DNA from: JALORV01 sp963724365
GTDB taxonomy: Bacteria > Pseudomonadota > Gammaproteobacteria > Burkholderiales > Burkholderiaceae_F
NCBI GenBank assembly: GCA_963724365.1
Contig: CAVRUR010000015.1
Coordinates: forward strand, 16,379 to 80,378
Direction: 5' to 3'
Length of the DNA: 64,000 bases
Positions 48,412-57,414 of this stretch are shown piece by piece. A program made the translations under genes and the position numbers. Below the pieces are notes generated by a model. The model was not told where the DNA came from. It made no database searches and was given only the letters and a program-made list of their open reading frames with translations. Position 1 is the first letter of the stretch, and each line of letters starts with the position of its first letter.

Positions 48412-49717
48412 CTGACTTCATCGCCATCGCCACCGTGATGGTGGCCATCGCCCTCGCGTGGCTGCTGTGGCCGTTGCTGCGGAGCGCGCAGCCGCCCCGA
48501 GGTCGAACGCCATGTCGCCAATGCCTCGATCTATGGCGATCAGTTCGCCGATCTCGACGCCGATCTTCGCCGCGGAACGATTTCCGAGGCGAGCTACGTC
48601 GAAGCCACGGCAGCGAACTCGAGCGACGCCTGCTCGACGAAGGGCGGGCGCCGAGGCGGCGAACGCTACCCCGGCAGATCCGATCGCAGCCACGGCGATC
48701 GTGGTCGCGCTGGCGGTGCCGCTGGTCGCGGGGCTGATGTACTGGAAGCTCGGTGCACCGGACGCGTTCTCGCCGATGGCAACCGCGACGACAGCGCCGG
48801 ACGCTTCGCATCAGATGACGCCCGAACAGCTCGACGGGATGGTGCAGCAGCTGGCGGCCCGGCTCGAGAAGGAACCCCAGAACGTCGACGGCTGGGTGAT
48901 CCTCGCGCGCACCTACTACACGATGCGCAAGTTTCCCGAGGCCGCCGCCGCGTACGAGAAGCTGACGCAGCTCGTTCCCGACGAACCCGACCTGCTGGCC
49001 GACTATGCCGATGCGCTGGCGATGAGCCATGGGCGCGATCTCGGCGGACGTCCTCTCGAGCTGGTGCAGGCGGCCCTGAAGATCGATCCGACCCACTGGA
49101 AGGCGCTGGCGATGGCCGGTACCGCCGCGTTCGATCGCAAGGACTACAAGGGCGCGGTCGACTACTGGGAGCGGCTGCGTTCGTCGCAGCCCGCGGACTC
49201 CCCGATCGTGCAGTCGATTGCGGCCAGCATCACCGAGGCACGCAAGCTCGGCGGCCTTCCGCCCGCACCGGCAATGGCCGCAGCGCCCCAGAAGGCCGCG
49301 CCTGCGGCGATGCCGCCGCCCGTTGCTGCTGCCTCGTCGACCGGGACTGCCAAGGGCGCTGCGACGGTGACAGGAACCACGGTAGGCGGCATCGTGAACC
49401 TGTCCGACGCCATCAAGGCAAAGGCGGCACCGACGGATACCGTGTTCATATTTGCGCGTGCCGCCGAAGGCTCGCGCATGCCGCTCGCCTTGATGCAGGT
49501 AAAGGTGTCGGAGCTGCCAGCCAGGTTCACGCTTGACGACACGATGGCGATGTCGAAGGACATGAAGCTGTCGACGGTGCCCTCCGTCATTGTTGGCGCG
49601 CGAGTGTCCAAGTCCGGACGGCCAATGCCCTCCAGCGGCGATCTCGAGGGGCTCTCCAAGCCCGTCGCGGTCGGTACGAAGGACGTGTCGGTCACCATCG
49701 ATCGCGTCCTTCCCTGA
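48408..49717 (+). CDS. ccmI: Apocytochrome chaperone CcmI (several frameshifts)
   Basis: A two-helix membrane protein with a large periplasmic TPR region. The first helix (IATVMVAIALAWLLWPLL) follows the GTG at 48,408; the linker RPEVERHVANASIYGDQFAD is in another frame, then LERRLLDEG, and the second helix AIVVALAVPLVAGLMYW returns in the long frame to 49,717. At least three indels lie between 48,490 and 48,660. TPR repeats span about 48,830-49,200 and the C-terminal domain about 49,380-49,717, both intact. It presents apocytochrome tails to the CcmFH lyase. Confidence 0.83.
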
Positions 49718-49773
49718 GCGGACACCGTCGCCGCTACCTCCATCTAGGTAGTGCCACTGGGGTCCCGACTGCC

Positions 49774-49787
49774 TTGATGGCTGTCAA
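49774..49787. promoter_or_regulatory. FNR-type box upstream of the octaheme nitrite reductase
   Basis: TTGAT-GGCT-GTCAA combines one FNR half-site with one DNR-like half-site at the correct spacing. It ends 67 bp before the ATG at 49,855. The -10 match at the class II distance (around 49,809-49,814) is weak, so the start of transcription is uncertain. Confidence 0.6.
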
Positions 49788-49854
49788 GACAACGGCGAAT
49801 CTCCCGTTGTACCGTCCGCCTGATTCGTCACGAGCGAGGTGGGGAGCCATGGGG

Positions 49855-51590
49855 ATGAAAACAACGGTCCTGCGCGTCCTGCAGGCGGTTGCGGTGATGG
49901 GGGTCCTGGTCACGCCGCTGGCCTCGGCACAGCAGGCACCAGCTGCAACGAAAGCTGCGGCGGCACCGAAGGCCGCGCCCGCGGCCAAGCCGGCAAAATT
50001 CGATGCCTCGGGTTGCTTCGGCTGCCATGCGCCGATCAAGGAGTTCCACGACTCCGGCAAGCACAAGGGACTGGCGTGCTCGTCGTGCCACAGCGGTATC
50101 GAGAAGCACCTCGGCGATCCCGAAGTCGCGTCCGCTGACCTCGACCGATCCGGCCACCTGTGGCGGCTGCCACAAGAACCAGTTCGACACGGCCTACCAG
50201 ATGGACTGGAACCGCACCGGCCGCTTCGAGAAGAAGCAGATGACCGGGCCGTCGCCCAATCCGGCGTTCGATCTGCTGATGACGCCGCACGGCTTCACGC
50301 GCGAGCACAACCTGCCGCGCTCGCATGCGTTCATGGTGCTCGACCAGTTCGTCGTCGATCGCGGCTTCGGAGGACGGTTCACACCCAAGGACAGCTGGCG
50401 CTATCTGGCCAAGCCCGGCGGCAACTTCAAGGTCTGGGACGTCATCCAGGACAACTACCCCGACAACACCGACCAGAAGGTCGTTCAAGCCGGGGACGGC
50501 CGCCGCGGCCAATCCGGTGTGCATTTCCTGCAAGACGCAGGACCACATCCTCGACTGGGCGTACATGGGCGATCCGGTACCGGGAGCCAAGTGGAGCCGA
50601 TCGTCGAAGGTGGTCGAGGTCGTCAAGGCGGTCAACCACGCCAACAACTGCATCTTCTGCCATGACCCGCATGCCGCCAAGCCGCGCGTCGTGCGCGATG
50701 CCCTGATCCAGGCGCTGACACGCAAGGACTTCCCGACGCTTTACTCGGAGGATCCGCGCAAGACCAAGTTCGAGGTCAAGGACATGGGTGTGCGCGGTTT
50801 CAACCGCAAGATCGCGATGCTGGAAAGCTACGACAGCAAGCTGCAGTGTGCGCAGTGCCATGTCGAGTACAACTGCAACCCCGGCATCGATCCGAAGACG
50901 GGCGCGGCGATCGGCATGGCCGACCAGCGCACCAATGTCTTTCCGCTGGTCGATGTCAGCAACATCACGAAGTTCTACGACAGCATCAACTTCCGCGACT
51001 TCCGCCACTTCCAGACGGGCGCGCTGCTGACCAAGATGCAGCACCCCGACGCCGAGGTGTTCTGGAACTCCAAGCACGACAAGGCGGGCGTGCAGTGCCA
51101 GTCGTGCCACATGCCGAAGGTCACCGATCCCAAGACCAAGCAGACCTACACGTCGCACTGGCAGACCAACCCGAAGCACTACATCAAGCAGACCTGCCTG
51201 ACCTGCCACACCGACTGGAGCGAGCAGCAGGCCAAGTACGTGATGGAGTCGATGGCGGGGCACTACGCCGGCAAGGTGCGGCACGCCGAGTTCTGGCTGA
51301 GCCAGCTGATCAACACGTTCGTCGAGGTCCAGGGTGTCGGTCTGGACGATGCCACGCTGAATGCGGCACGCGCCAAGCACACCGAGGCACATGCGAACTG
51401 GGAATGGTGGACCGCGTCGAATGGCTCCGCCTTCCATAACCTCGATCAGGCCAAGGACTCGCTCGCGAAGTCGGCCGCGGCCTCGCAGGACGGCGTGAAG
51501 ATCCTGCGTGATGCGGTGGCGGCAAAGCGCAAGGCAGTTGCTTCCGCAGCGCCGGCAGCGCCAGCGGCACCGCCGGCACCGGCGAAGTAA
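49855..51590 (+). CDS. Octaheme cytochrome c nitrite reductase (two frameshifts)
   Basis: A periplasmic enzyme of about 577 residues, predicted to reduce nitrite to ammonium in six-electron steps. The signal peptide ends at PLASAQQ. Joining three frames (one extra base near 50,132 and near 50,491) gives eight heme sites in the order CFGCH, CSSCH, CGGCH, CISCK, CIFCH, CAQCH, CQSCH, CLTCH. The fourth is CXXCK, the lysine-ligated catalytic heme, in the same place as in the Thioalkalivibrio octaheme enzyme. HVEYNCNP supplies the Tyr-x-Cys pair that is cross-linked there, and MQHPDAEVFW holds the conserved active-site His. It is not pentaheme NrfA. ATG 49,849 is a possible start. Confidence 0.87.
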
Positions 51591-51607
51591 GAAGACTGAA
51601 GCATCAA

Positions 51608-51629
51608 GGGGCGGAGGCGACTCCGCCCC
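51608..51629 (+). terminator. Rho-independent terminator after the nitrite reductase
   Basis: GGGGCGGAG-N4-CTCCGCCCC is a perfect 9-bp stem followed at once by TTTTCTTT, 18 bp past the stop codon. Confidence 0.88.
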
Positions 51630-51706
51630 TTTTCTTTGCTGGCTTTCAAGGCGTCAAGGGCCCCTTGTCATCGCCGCCGATAATCCGTGTCGTGAATTCC
51701 GCCTCG

Positions 51707-52454
51707 ATGTTGTTCTGGGTCGTTGTGCTGGTGCTGACCGGTGCAGCGCTTGCATTTGTCCTGCCAGGACTTCTGCGTGGCGGCAGTCCTCGGCGACGTG
51801 CTGCGATCTGGATCGTTGGGGCAATCCTGCCGCTGGCGGCAGGGGCGCTGTATCTGGCCTTCGGCACACCGCAGGCTGTTGACGCCACCTCCGAACTCGG
51901 GCCGGACCTTGCACCGACGACCTCAGCGGACTATGTCACCCGCCTGGAGTCACACCTGAAGCGCCAGCCGCGCGATGCGCGGGGCTGGGTGCTGCTCGGC
52001 CGCGCGCAGGCCGAGGCCGAGCGCTTCGAAGCGGCCACCCGTGCGTTCGAGCAGGCGATTGCCGTTTCGCCCGACAAGGTGGCGAAGGACCCGTCGGTAC
52101 TGTGCGAGTACGCCGACGTCTCGCGATGCAGCAGGGCCGCAGTCTCAGCGGGCGACCCGCCGCGGCGGTGAACGCGCTCGAGTTGAACCGAAGCACCGGA
52201 TGGCGCTCGAGATGGCAGGCAGCGCCGCCTATGAAGAGGGTCGGTATGCGAGCAGCGCAGTACTGGGGTGAGCTGTTCGCGCCTGCTGCCGCAGGGCTCG
52301 CCGCGGCGACAGGAACTGAGCCTGGACGATCCAGCGCGCCGAGCAGCGAGCCTCGTCGCCGCTCGGCCCGTTAGCGCGGACGACGGAACTCGCTCCTTCC
52401 CCGGGCGTTGCACAGCAGCAACGCCATCGTCAATACCGTACCGAGTATGGATGA
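51707..52454 (+). CDS. NrfG/CcmI-like TPR protein (multiple frameshifts)
   Basis: A membrane-anchored TPR protein. Helices MLFWVVVLVLTGAALAFVL and AIWIVGAILPLAAGALYLAF are followed by TPR sequence GWVLLGRAQAEAERFEAATR with AFEQAIAVSP. From about 52,120 the reading passes through all three frames (AMQQGRSLSGRPA, PKHRMALEMAGSAAYEEGRY, YWGELFA, LLPQGSPRRQELSL, IQRAEQRA), each piece family-like. The end is uncertain, between 52,374 and 52,454. It resembles the CcmI/NrfG proteins that guide heme attachment, and follows an enzyme with a special CXXCK heme site. It could be damaged or simply badly sequenced. Confidence 0.65.
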
Positions 52455-52557
52455 CGATTGCCCGCGCTCAACGCCCTCGGTATGCCAGGGCGTGCAATGT
52501 CGCCATGCATGGGCGTCGTCCTGGCTGCCCCGGATTCGTACTTCAACGGAGAGTTCG

Positions 52558-53859
52558 ATGAAAGACAGGTTTGCGATTCGGCCCATCGCCGCGGCAATCT
52601 GTGCAGCCGCGCTGATGCCGCTGACGGCAGCGGCGACAGACGGTTACTTCGCTCATGGTTACGGGATGCGCGCCAAGGGCATGGGCGGCGCGAGCTACGC
52701 GCTCGGACTCGATGCCTTCGGCGGTGCGAACAATCCGGCCGGAATGGCGTTTGCCGGCACGCGGGTTGACTTCGGGATTGACTGGTTCAGCCCGCAGCGC
52801 AGCGCAGAGCGCAGCGGTGCGGCTCCTGGCCTGAATGGGTCGGCCGACAGCGACAGCACGAATTTCTTCATTCCGGAGTTCGGCTACAACCACATGCTGA
52901 AGCCCGACCTCGCGCTCGGCGTGACCGTGTACGGCAACGGCGGCATGAATACCGACTATCCGGGGAACCAGCTCAACTGCGGCATGGGTCCTAACACCGC
53001 GAACCTGCTCTGCGGCGCGGGCAAGCTCGGTGTGGACCTGATGCAGTTGATGGTCGCGCCGACGCTGGCATGGCAGTTCGCACCCAAGCAGTCATTGGGC
53101 ATCGCGCCGATATTTGCATACCAGCGCTTCAGCGTCGAAGGGTTGCAGGCCTTTGACAACGCGCCCGGCTTCCCGCCGTTCACCTCGGCGCCAGGCTCCG
53201 TGACGAACAATGGCTACGACACGTCGACCGGATGGGGCGTGCGCATCGGCTATCAGGGCGAATTCGATGGCTTCCGTCTGGGTGCCGTGTATTCGTCGAA
53301 GATGTCGATGGGCAACTTCGACAAGTACAAGGGGCTGTTCGCCGAGCAGGGCGGGTTCGACATACCGGCGAGCTACGGCCTGGGGGCCGCCTACACGGGG
53401 CTGCCGAACTGGACCTTCGCGTTCGACTGGGTCTACATCGACTACAGCGGCGTTGCCTCGATCCACAATCCGGCCATGACCGGCGCGCCACTCGGTGCCA
53501 ACAACGGCCCCGGATTCGGATGGGAATCGGTGAACGTGTTCAAGGTCGGCATCGAGTATCAACTCGATGCGGCATGGACCCTGCGCGCGGGCTACAACTA
53601 CACCGATGACCCGATCAATTCGGCCAACGTGACCTTCAACATCATCGCGCCCGGAGTTATCCAGAATCACATCACGCTGGGATTCAGCTACAACATGCCG
53701 GACAAGTCGAGCATCACCGTTGCCTACATGCACGGTTTCGACAATTCCGTCACCGGATCGTCGCTGTTCAACGCCGTATTGGGACCGGGAGCCGGGGGCT
53801 CAGAGACGATTTCGATGTACCAGAACAGCCTCGGGATCGCGTGGGGCAAGCAGTTCTAG
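52558..53859 (+). CDS. Outer-membrane channel, FadL/OmpP1 family
   Basis: A 433-residue outer-membrane barrel. The signal peptide ends at LTAAATD; the family N-terminal hatch sequence is GYGMRAKGMGGASYALGLDA followed by NNPAGMAF. The C terminus ends in Phe (AWGKQF), the barrel-assembly signal. It would import hydrophobic compounds such as fatty acids or aromatics. The ATG at 52,558 has a GGAGAG ribosome site; the frame is open further upstream without one. Confidence 0.88.
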   Translation: MKDRFAIRPIAAAICAAALMPLTAAATDGYFAHGYGMRAKGMGGASYALGLDAFGGANNPAGMAFAGTRVDFGIDWFSPQRSAERSGAAPGLNGSADSDSTNFFIPEFGYNHMLKPDLALGVTVYGNGGMNTDYPGNQLNCGMGPNTANLLCGAGKLGVDLMQLMVAPTLAWQFAPKQSLGIAPIFAYQRFSVEGLQAFDNAPGFPPFTSAPGSVTNNGYDTSTGWGVRIGYQGEFDGFRLGAVYSSKMSMGNFDKYKGLFAEQGGFDIPASYGLGAAYTGLPNWTFAFDWVYIDYSGVASIHNPAMTGAPLGANNGPGFGWESVNVFKVGIEYQLDAAWTLRAGYNYTDDPINSANVTFNIIAPGVIQNHITLGFSYNMPDKSSITVAYMHGFDNSVTGSSLFNAVLGPGAGGSETISMYQNSLGIAWGKQF

Positions 53860-53887
53860 TTCAAGCAACCCAGGCAGCAGAAATGAC

Positions 53888-53915
53888 AGCGGCCACCTGG
53901 TAACAGGTGGCCGCT
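53888..53915. terminator. Bidirectional terminator between the FadL-type gene and the YeeE pair
   Basis: AGCGGCCACCTG-GTAA-CAGGTGGCCGCT is a perfect 12-bp stem with a 4-base loop, followed on the plus strand by TTGTTT. It lies between two convergent genes and could serve both. Confidence 0.85.
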
Positions 53916-53972
53916 TTGTTTCGCTTGCTTCTCTCTAGCCTGCAGCTCTGCGCGCGGGCCAGCAGCGGAAGC

Positions 53973-54573
53973 TCAGAGGCCGCTGGGCTTCAGATAGCTG
54001 AAGCGCCACTGCAGCCAATCCATGCCGCGCGCCGCTGCGAACAGGAACAGCGACGAACGCCAGCGTCCACCATCCCATGCCGATGCCGGTCAGTGCGGGC
54101 AGCGTCAGCTCTCCCTGGCTCGTGGCCTTGATCCAGCCTTCCAGTCCGGGCGTGAACTCGGCGTAGGCAAACACGCCGGCGAGCATGCCGAGCGCGAACG
54201 CAGCGCCGTCTTTCTTGCCGGTCGCCATGGCGGCAATCGATGTCCCGGGGCAGTAGCCGCCGATGATGAAACCCGCGCCGAACACCAGCCCGCCGATCAG
54301 CTGGGCGGCGTATGAGGTCGGTTCGAGATACAGGCCGCCAAGATCGAGCAGCCCGACCGCGGACAGGACGAACAGACCCACCATGGCGGTCACGATGGCC
54401 GTGAACATGACTTTCACGACCGACATGTCGAACAGGTAGAACACGGCGGTGAGCCGGCGCGCGCTGCCGAATCCGGCGCGCTCAAGACAGAAACCGAAGC
54501 CGAGGCCGAGCACGACCGCCAGCGCAAGGTCGAGTCCGACACTGAATTCCATGTGAGAGACGAGGGGGAACAT
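53973..54573 (-). CDS. YeeE/YedE half-protein B (one frameshift near the end)
   Basis: A membrane protein of about 199 residues, one half of the YeeE/YedE fold. Cys-containing family segments are FGFCLERAGFGSARRLTAVF and IIGGYCPGTSIAAMATG, placed like the cysteines that pass thiosulfate through YeeE. Near 54,043 the frame breaks; the other frame supplies LFLFAAARGMDWLQWRFSY and a stop at 53,973-53,975, the expected ending. The start overlaps the stop of the first half-protein. Likely role: transport of a sulfur compound across the inner membrane. Confidence 0.83.
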
Positions 54574-55139
54574 CAGATCCACTCCTTGCGCACGAAGTAG
54601 GCGAGGGCGTACGCGGAGGCGAACACCGCCAACATGAAGACGAGGCTGCCGACATTGAGCATGGAACCTCCGGTCAGAGCCTGGCCGCTGGTACAACCCT
54701 TCGCGATCTTGGCGCCAAACGCGGCGAGGAATCCTCCGGCCACGGCCAGCATCAGGCGCTGCGAGTCCGATACGCGCGGTCCGCGCTCGATCACGAGCCG
54801 GACCCGGCCGCCCTGCCTGCCGGAGAGATAGGCGCCGATGAATGCGCCGATCAGCAGGAAGAGGGTCCACGACAGCAATGGGGCGCCATCGTTCAGGTAG
54901 CGCGAGTGCACCGGATTGGCGGCCGCGTGATTGGCAGAGAACAGGTCGGCCAGCCAGGCGGCCACGGATGAAAACGCTCCGGTCGCGCCGAGGCCCCGGC
55001 CGGTGACAAGGTAGGTCGCAAGCAGTACCAGTCCGAGTAGGAATCCGACGAAGTACGGGTTCCAGTAGGGTCTGGCGCCGACTCGCTCGGCGTCGAGCGG
55101 TCGTCCATGAGAGATCGATTGAACGAGGGTGTCTGCCAT
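54573..55139 (-). CDS. YeeE/YedE half-protein A
   Basis: A 188-residue membrane protein, the other half of a split YeeE/YedE transporter. It shows FGAKIAKGCTSGQALTGGSM, the conserved Cys motif, and about five helices. Split pairs of this kind (PmpA/PmpB type) occur with sulfide- and persulfide-handling genes, which fits the rhodaneses and Psr-like enzyme nearby. Upstream is a 285-bp region with a CsoR/CstR-type operator and a degenerate FNR-like box. Confidence 0.88.
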   Translation of the reverse strand: MADTLVQSISHGRPLDAERVGARPYWNPYFVGFLLGLVLLATYLVTGRGLGATGAFSSVAAWLADLFSANHAAANPVHSRYLNDGAPLLSWTLFLLIGAFIGAYLSGRQGGRVRLVIERGPRVSDSQRLMLAVAGGFLAAFGAKIAKGCTSGQALTGGSMLNVGSLVFMLAVFASAYALAYFVRKEWI

Positions 55140-55261
55140 CGTTGGGCTCCTGCAATGATTGATTCCGTGTACGACTCGGTTCGAGGGATCGTCGTTGCAC
55201 GGGCGTGCATGTGTCGCATCGCCGCTGCCGACAAAACTACTCGCGCGCGTTGCCGACGTGC

Positions 55262-55275
55262 TTGCCGCGGGTCAA
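55262..55275. promoter_or_regulatory. Degenerate FNR-like box upstream of the YeeE pair
   Basis: Read on the minus strand it is TTGAC-N4-GGCAA, one base away from the perfect boxes at nqrA and psrA. TAGTTT at 55,239-55,234 on the minus strand would be a -10 element at the class II distance. Weak on its own; listed because the neighbouring operon has a perfect copy. Confidence 0.35.
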
Positions 55276-55285
55276 TTATTGCAGA

Positions 55286-55303
55286 TATACCCACTGGGGT
55301 ATA
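55286..55303. promoter_or_regulatory. CsoR/CstR-type operator, YeeE promoter
   Basis: TATACCC-ACTG-GGGTATA is a perfect inverted repeat, with the ATACCC...GGGTAT core typical of CsoR-family repressor sites that sense copper or persulfide. It lies 147 bp before the YeeE half-protein A start. The same core recurs at the psrA promoter. Confidence 0.65.
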
Positions 55304-55362
55304 GACATGTCTTTGGACGGCCCGCCCCGAGCCATGCGGAGGTTGAACGGTGCAGCAAAAAA

Positions 55363-55385
55363 GGGCGGGTCCGATGGACCCGCCC
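55363..55385 (-). terminator. Rho-independent terminator of the psr-rhodanese operon
   Basis: GGGCGGGTCC-N3-GGACCCGCCC is a perfect 10-bp stem; on the minus strand it is followed by TTTTTT. It lies 40 bp past the stop of the heme-rhodanese gene and marks the end of the psrABC operon. Confidence 0.9.
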
Positions 55386-55424
55386 GAAGTGCGCCGCTTA
55401 GGAGGAGGGGACGCGGCGTACGAC

Positions 55425-56792
55425 TTACTTGGCGGTTACCTTGAAGTTGCCCGCCTTGTCGATCTCGATGTCCGCGTTCAGGAAGCCGGACTTGTAGCCG
55501 GCGTCCTTCAGCTTGTAGTGCGCCATTTCCGCACGGATCCCGGTACTGCAGTGGGCGATGATGCGCTTGTCCTTCGGCAGTTCGCCGATGCGCGCAGCGA
55601 GTTCTTCGTCGGGAATCAGCATGGCGCCCTTGATCATTCCGGCGTTGGCTTCGTCCTGGTTGCGTACGTCGAGGATCAGCACGTCGACCGGCGTGTTGCG
55701 CGCCAGCTTCGTGAACTCGTCAACGCCGATCGAGCCGGGCCGCGGTTGCGGCGCGTACGCCACCTGCGTCAGTGCCGGAACGCCGGATTCGATCGTGTAG
55801 CCCGCCGCCTGCCAGCCCAGCAGTCCGCCTTCGACGACCTGTACGTTGGTCTGCCCGGCCTTGATCAGTTCGCGTGCAACCGCTTTCGACTCGGGTCCAC
55901 CGCGTCCGTCGTAGACGATGATGGGTGCCTGCAGCTTGACGGCTGGGAACGACTTGAGCTGGCCCTTTACCGTGGCGGCCGGCATGCCGACCGCGCCCTT
56001 GATGTGCCCGCCCTTGGCTTCATCTGCCGCGCGTACATCGAGGATCACTGCCGGGATGCCCTTGTCGACATACGCCGTTTTCACGAATTCGGGACGCGTC
56101 GCGAGGTAGTCCCGGGTCTGCCATTCCGGCACACCCTCGTGATAGACCTTCGTGTTCGTGTATCCGAGCGCGATGGCCTTGCGCTGCGACAGCGGGCTCA
56201 TCTGGCACGTCACGCCCTGGCAGAAGAACACCAACTGCGTGTTCTTGTCGGCCGGCAGGCGACTGACGATCTTGTCCCAGGTCGGATAGGGAAGATTGAC
56301 GGAACCCGGAATCGTTCCCTGCTGGAAACGTGGCAGCGGGCGTGAATCGATCAGCATGAAGCTGCCGGTGCCCTGGTCGACGAGTTTCCTCACGTACGCA
56401 TAGTCGACGAGGTCCTGCTTCGCCACCTTGACCGGTCCCTTGAAGCGGATCTCGGTCGCCCACTTCTGTCCGTCCTTTTCGACATAGGCGATGCGGGCCT
56501 CATGGCCCTTGCGTACCTCGCGCAGGTGATCGACCTTCTTTTCCTCACCCGCGTCGACGACCTTCAGTGCCTTCGGATCGAAGCGGACGATTTCCTTGTT
56601 CGCGTCGATCCCCAGCTGGATCGCCTGCGACTTGAATGCAACGTTTTCGAAGTATCCGGCCACCTGACCCGGCGCCGGCTTGTGACAGTTGCCGCAGACG
56701 GCGGGCTGGGTCGGCTTGGGTGCCGGCGCCTGCGCGAGCGCGCCGGCGGAGGCGAGTGCGATGGCGCCGAGAACTAACGAGTGGACCTTCAT
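55425..56792 (-). CDS. Periplasmic heme c-triple rhodanese fusion protein
   Basis: A 455-residue exported protein with a signal peptide (cleavage near residue 20) and a single c-type heme site CGNCH (C33, C36, H37). A domain of about 65 residues follows, then three rhodanese domains. Domain 1 (about 130-230) has Cys191 in FFCQGVTC; domain 2 (about 240-335) has Asp295 in place of the catalytic Cys (YDGRGG), so it is likely inactive; domain 3 (about 355-445) has the active loop HCSTGIR with Cys415. It would move sulfane sulfur in the periplasm, with the heme exchanging electrons. It ends the psrABC operon. Confidence 0.87.
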   Translation of the reverse strand: MKVHSLVLGAIALASAGALAQAPAPKPTQPAVCGNCHKPAPGQVAGYFENVAFKSQAIQLGIDANKEIVRFDPKALKVVDAGEEKKVDHLREVRKGHEARIAYVEKDGQKWATEIRFKGPVKVAKQDLVDYAYVRKLVDQGTGSFMLIDSRPLPRFQQGTIPGSVNLPYPTWDKIVSRLPADKNTQLVFFCQGVTCQMSPLSQRKAIALGYTNTKVYHEGVPEWQTRDYLATRPEFVKTAYVDKGIPAVILDVRAADEAKGGHIKGAVGMPAATVKGQLKSFPAVKLQAPIIVYDGRGGPESKAVARELIKAGQTNVQVVEGGLLGWQAAGYTIESGVPALTQVAYAPQPRPGSIGVDEFTKLARNTPVDVLILDVRNQDEANAGMIKGAMLIPDEELAARIGELPKDKRIIAHCSTGIRAEMAHYKLKDAGYKSGFLNADIEIDKAGNFKVTAK

Positions 56793-56879
56793 GCTTTTCT
56801 CCTCCCTCGTGGCTGAGGGACGTTGCGGCGCGAGGCCCGGACAGCGGTGTTCGGCCTCGCATCAGTCATAGGGCTGCAA

Positions 56880-57351
56880 TCACTTCGGGGGCATTGCGAC
56901 GGGATAGCCGGCCTTCTTCCAGTCCTCGAACAGCATCACCACGGCAGTGACGTCCTTGAAGCCGAGGTCCTGCATCGTCTTGGCTGCCAGGGTGCAGCGC
57001 CCGCCGGTCTTGCAATAGAGATAGACCTTCTTGTTCATGTCCAGCTTGTCGGGGAAACCGACGTGCTCCCAGATCGTGAATTCGAGCAGCCCGCGTGGCA
57101 CGTTGACAGCGCGCGGAACGTATCCCGCCGCGAACTCCTCCGGTTCACGCACGTCGACGATGACCTGTGGGCGTCTTCGCGTCGAACGCGTTCTTGAAGC
57201 CCGCCAGGTCAACGGTCTTGACCTGCTTGCGCGTGTTGGCGACGAGTTCCTTGACGCTGGCGGGATAGTTCTGAGCGGCCACCAAGGTCGGAAACGCAAC
57301 GGCCACGCCGAGCAGTGCGGCGGCAACGAATGAGACTTTTCTGTTTGTCAT
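56880..57351 (-). CDS. Small exported rhodanese (one frameshift)
   Basis: A single-domain rhodanese of about 156 residues with signal peptide MTNRKVSFVAAALLGVAVAF and active loop YCKTGGRCTLAA, in which Cys-Lys-Thr-Gly-Gly-Arg is the CX4R-type catalytic loop. The frame breaks near 57,170 and removing one C joins FDAKTP to QVIVDVREPEEFAAGYV. The start at 57,351 has a GGGAGAAA ribosome site. It lies between psrC and the heme-rhodanese gene and probably hands sulfur to or from the Psr-like enzyme. Confidence 0.85.
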
Positions 57352-57414
57352 GGGTGTTTCTCCCTTTGCGTTGGATTGGATGGAGGTTCTGATTCGCATG
57401 GAAAGTTGAGGGCG

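Noticed and set aside
49855..51590. Reading this gene as pentaheme NrfA nitrite reductase
   Set aside because: Joining the frames gives eight heme sites with CXXCK in fourth position and a Tyr-x-Cys pair, which fit the octaheme enzyme.
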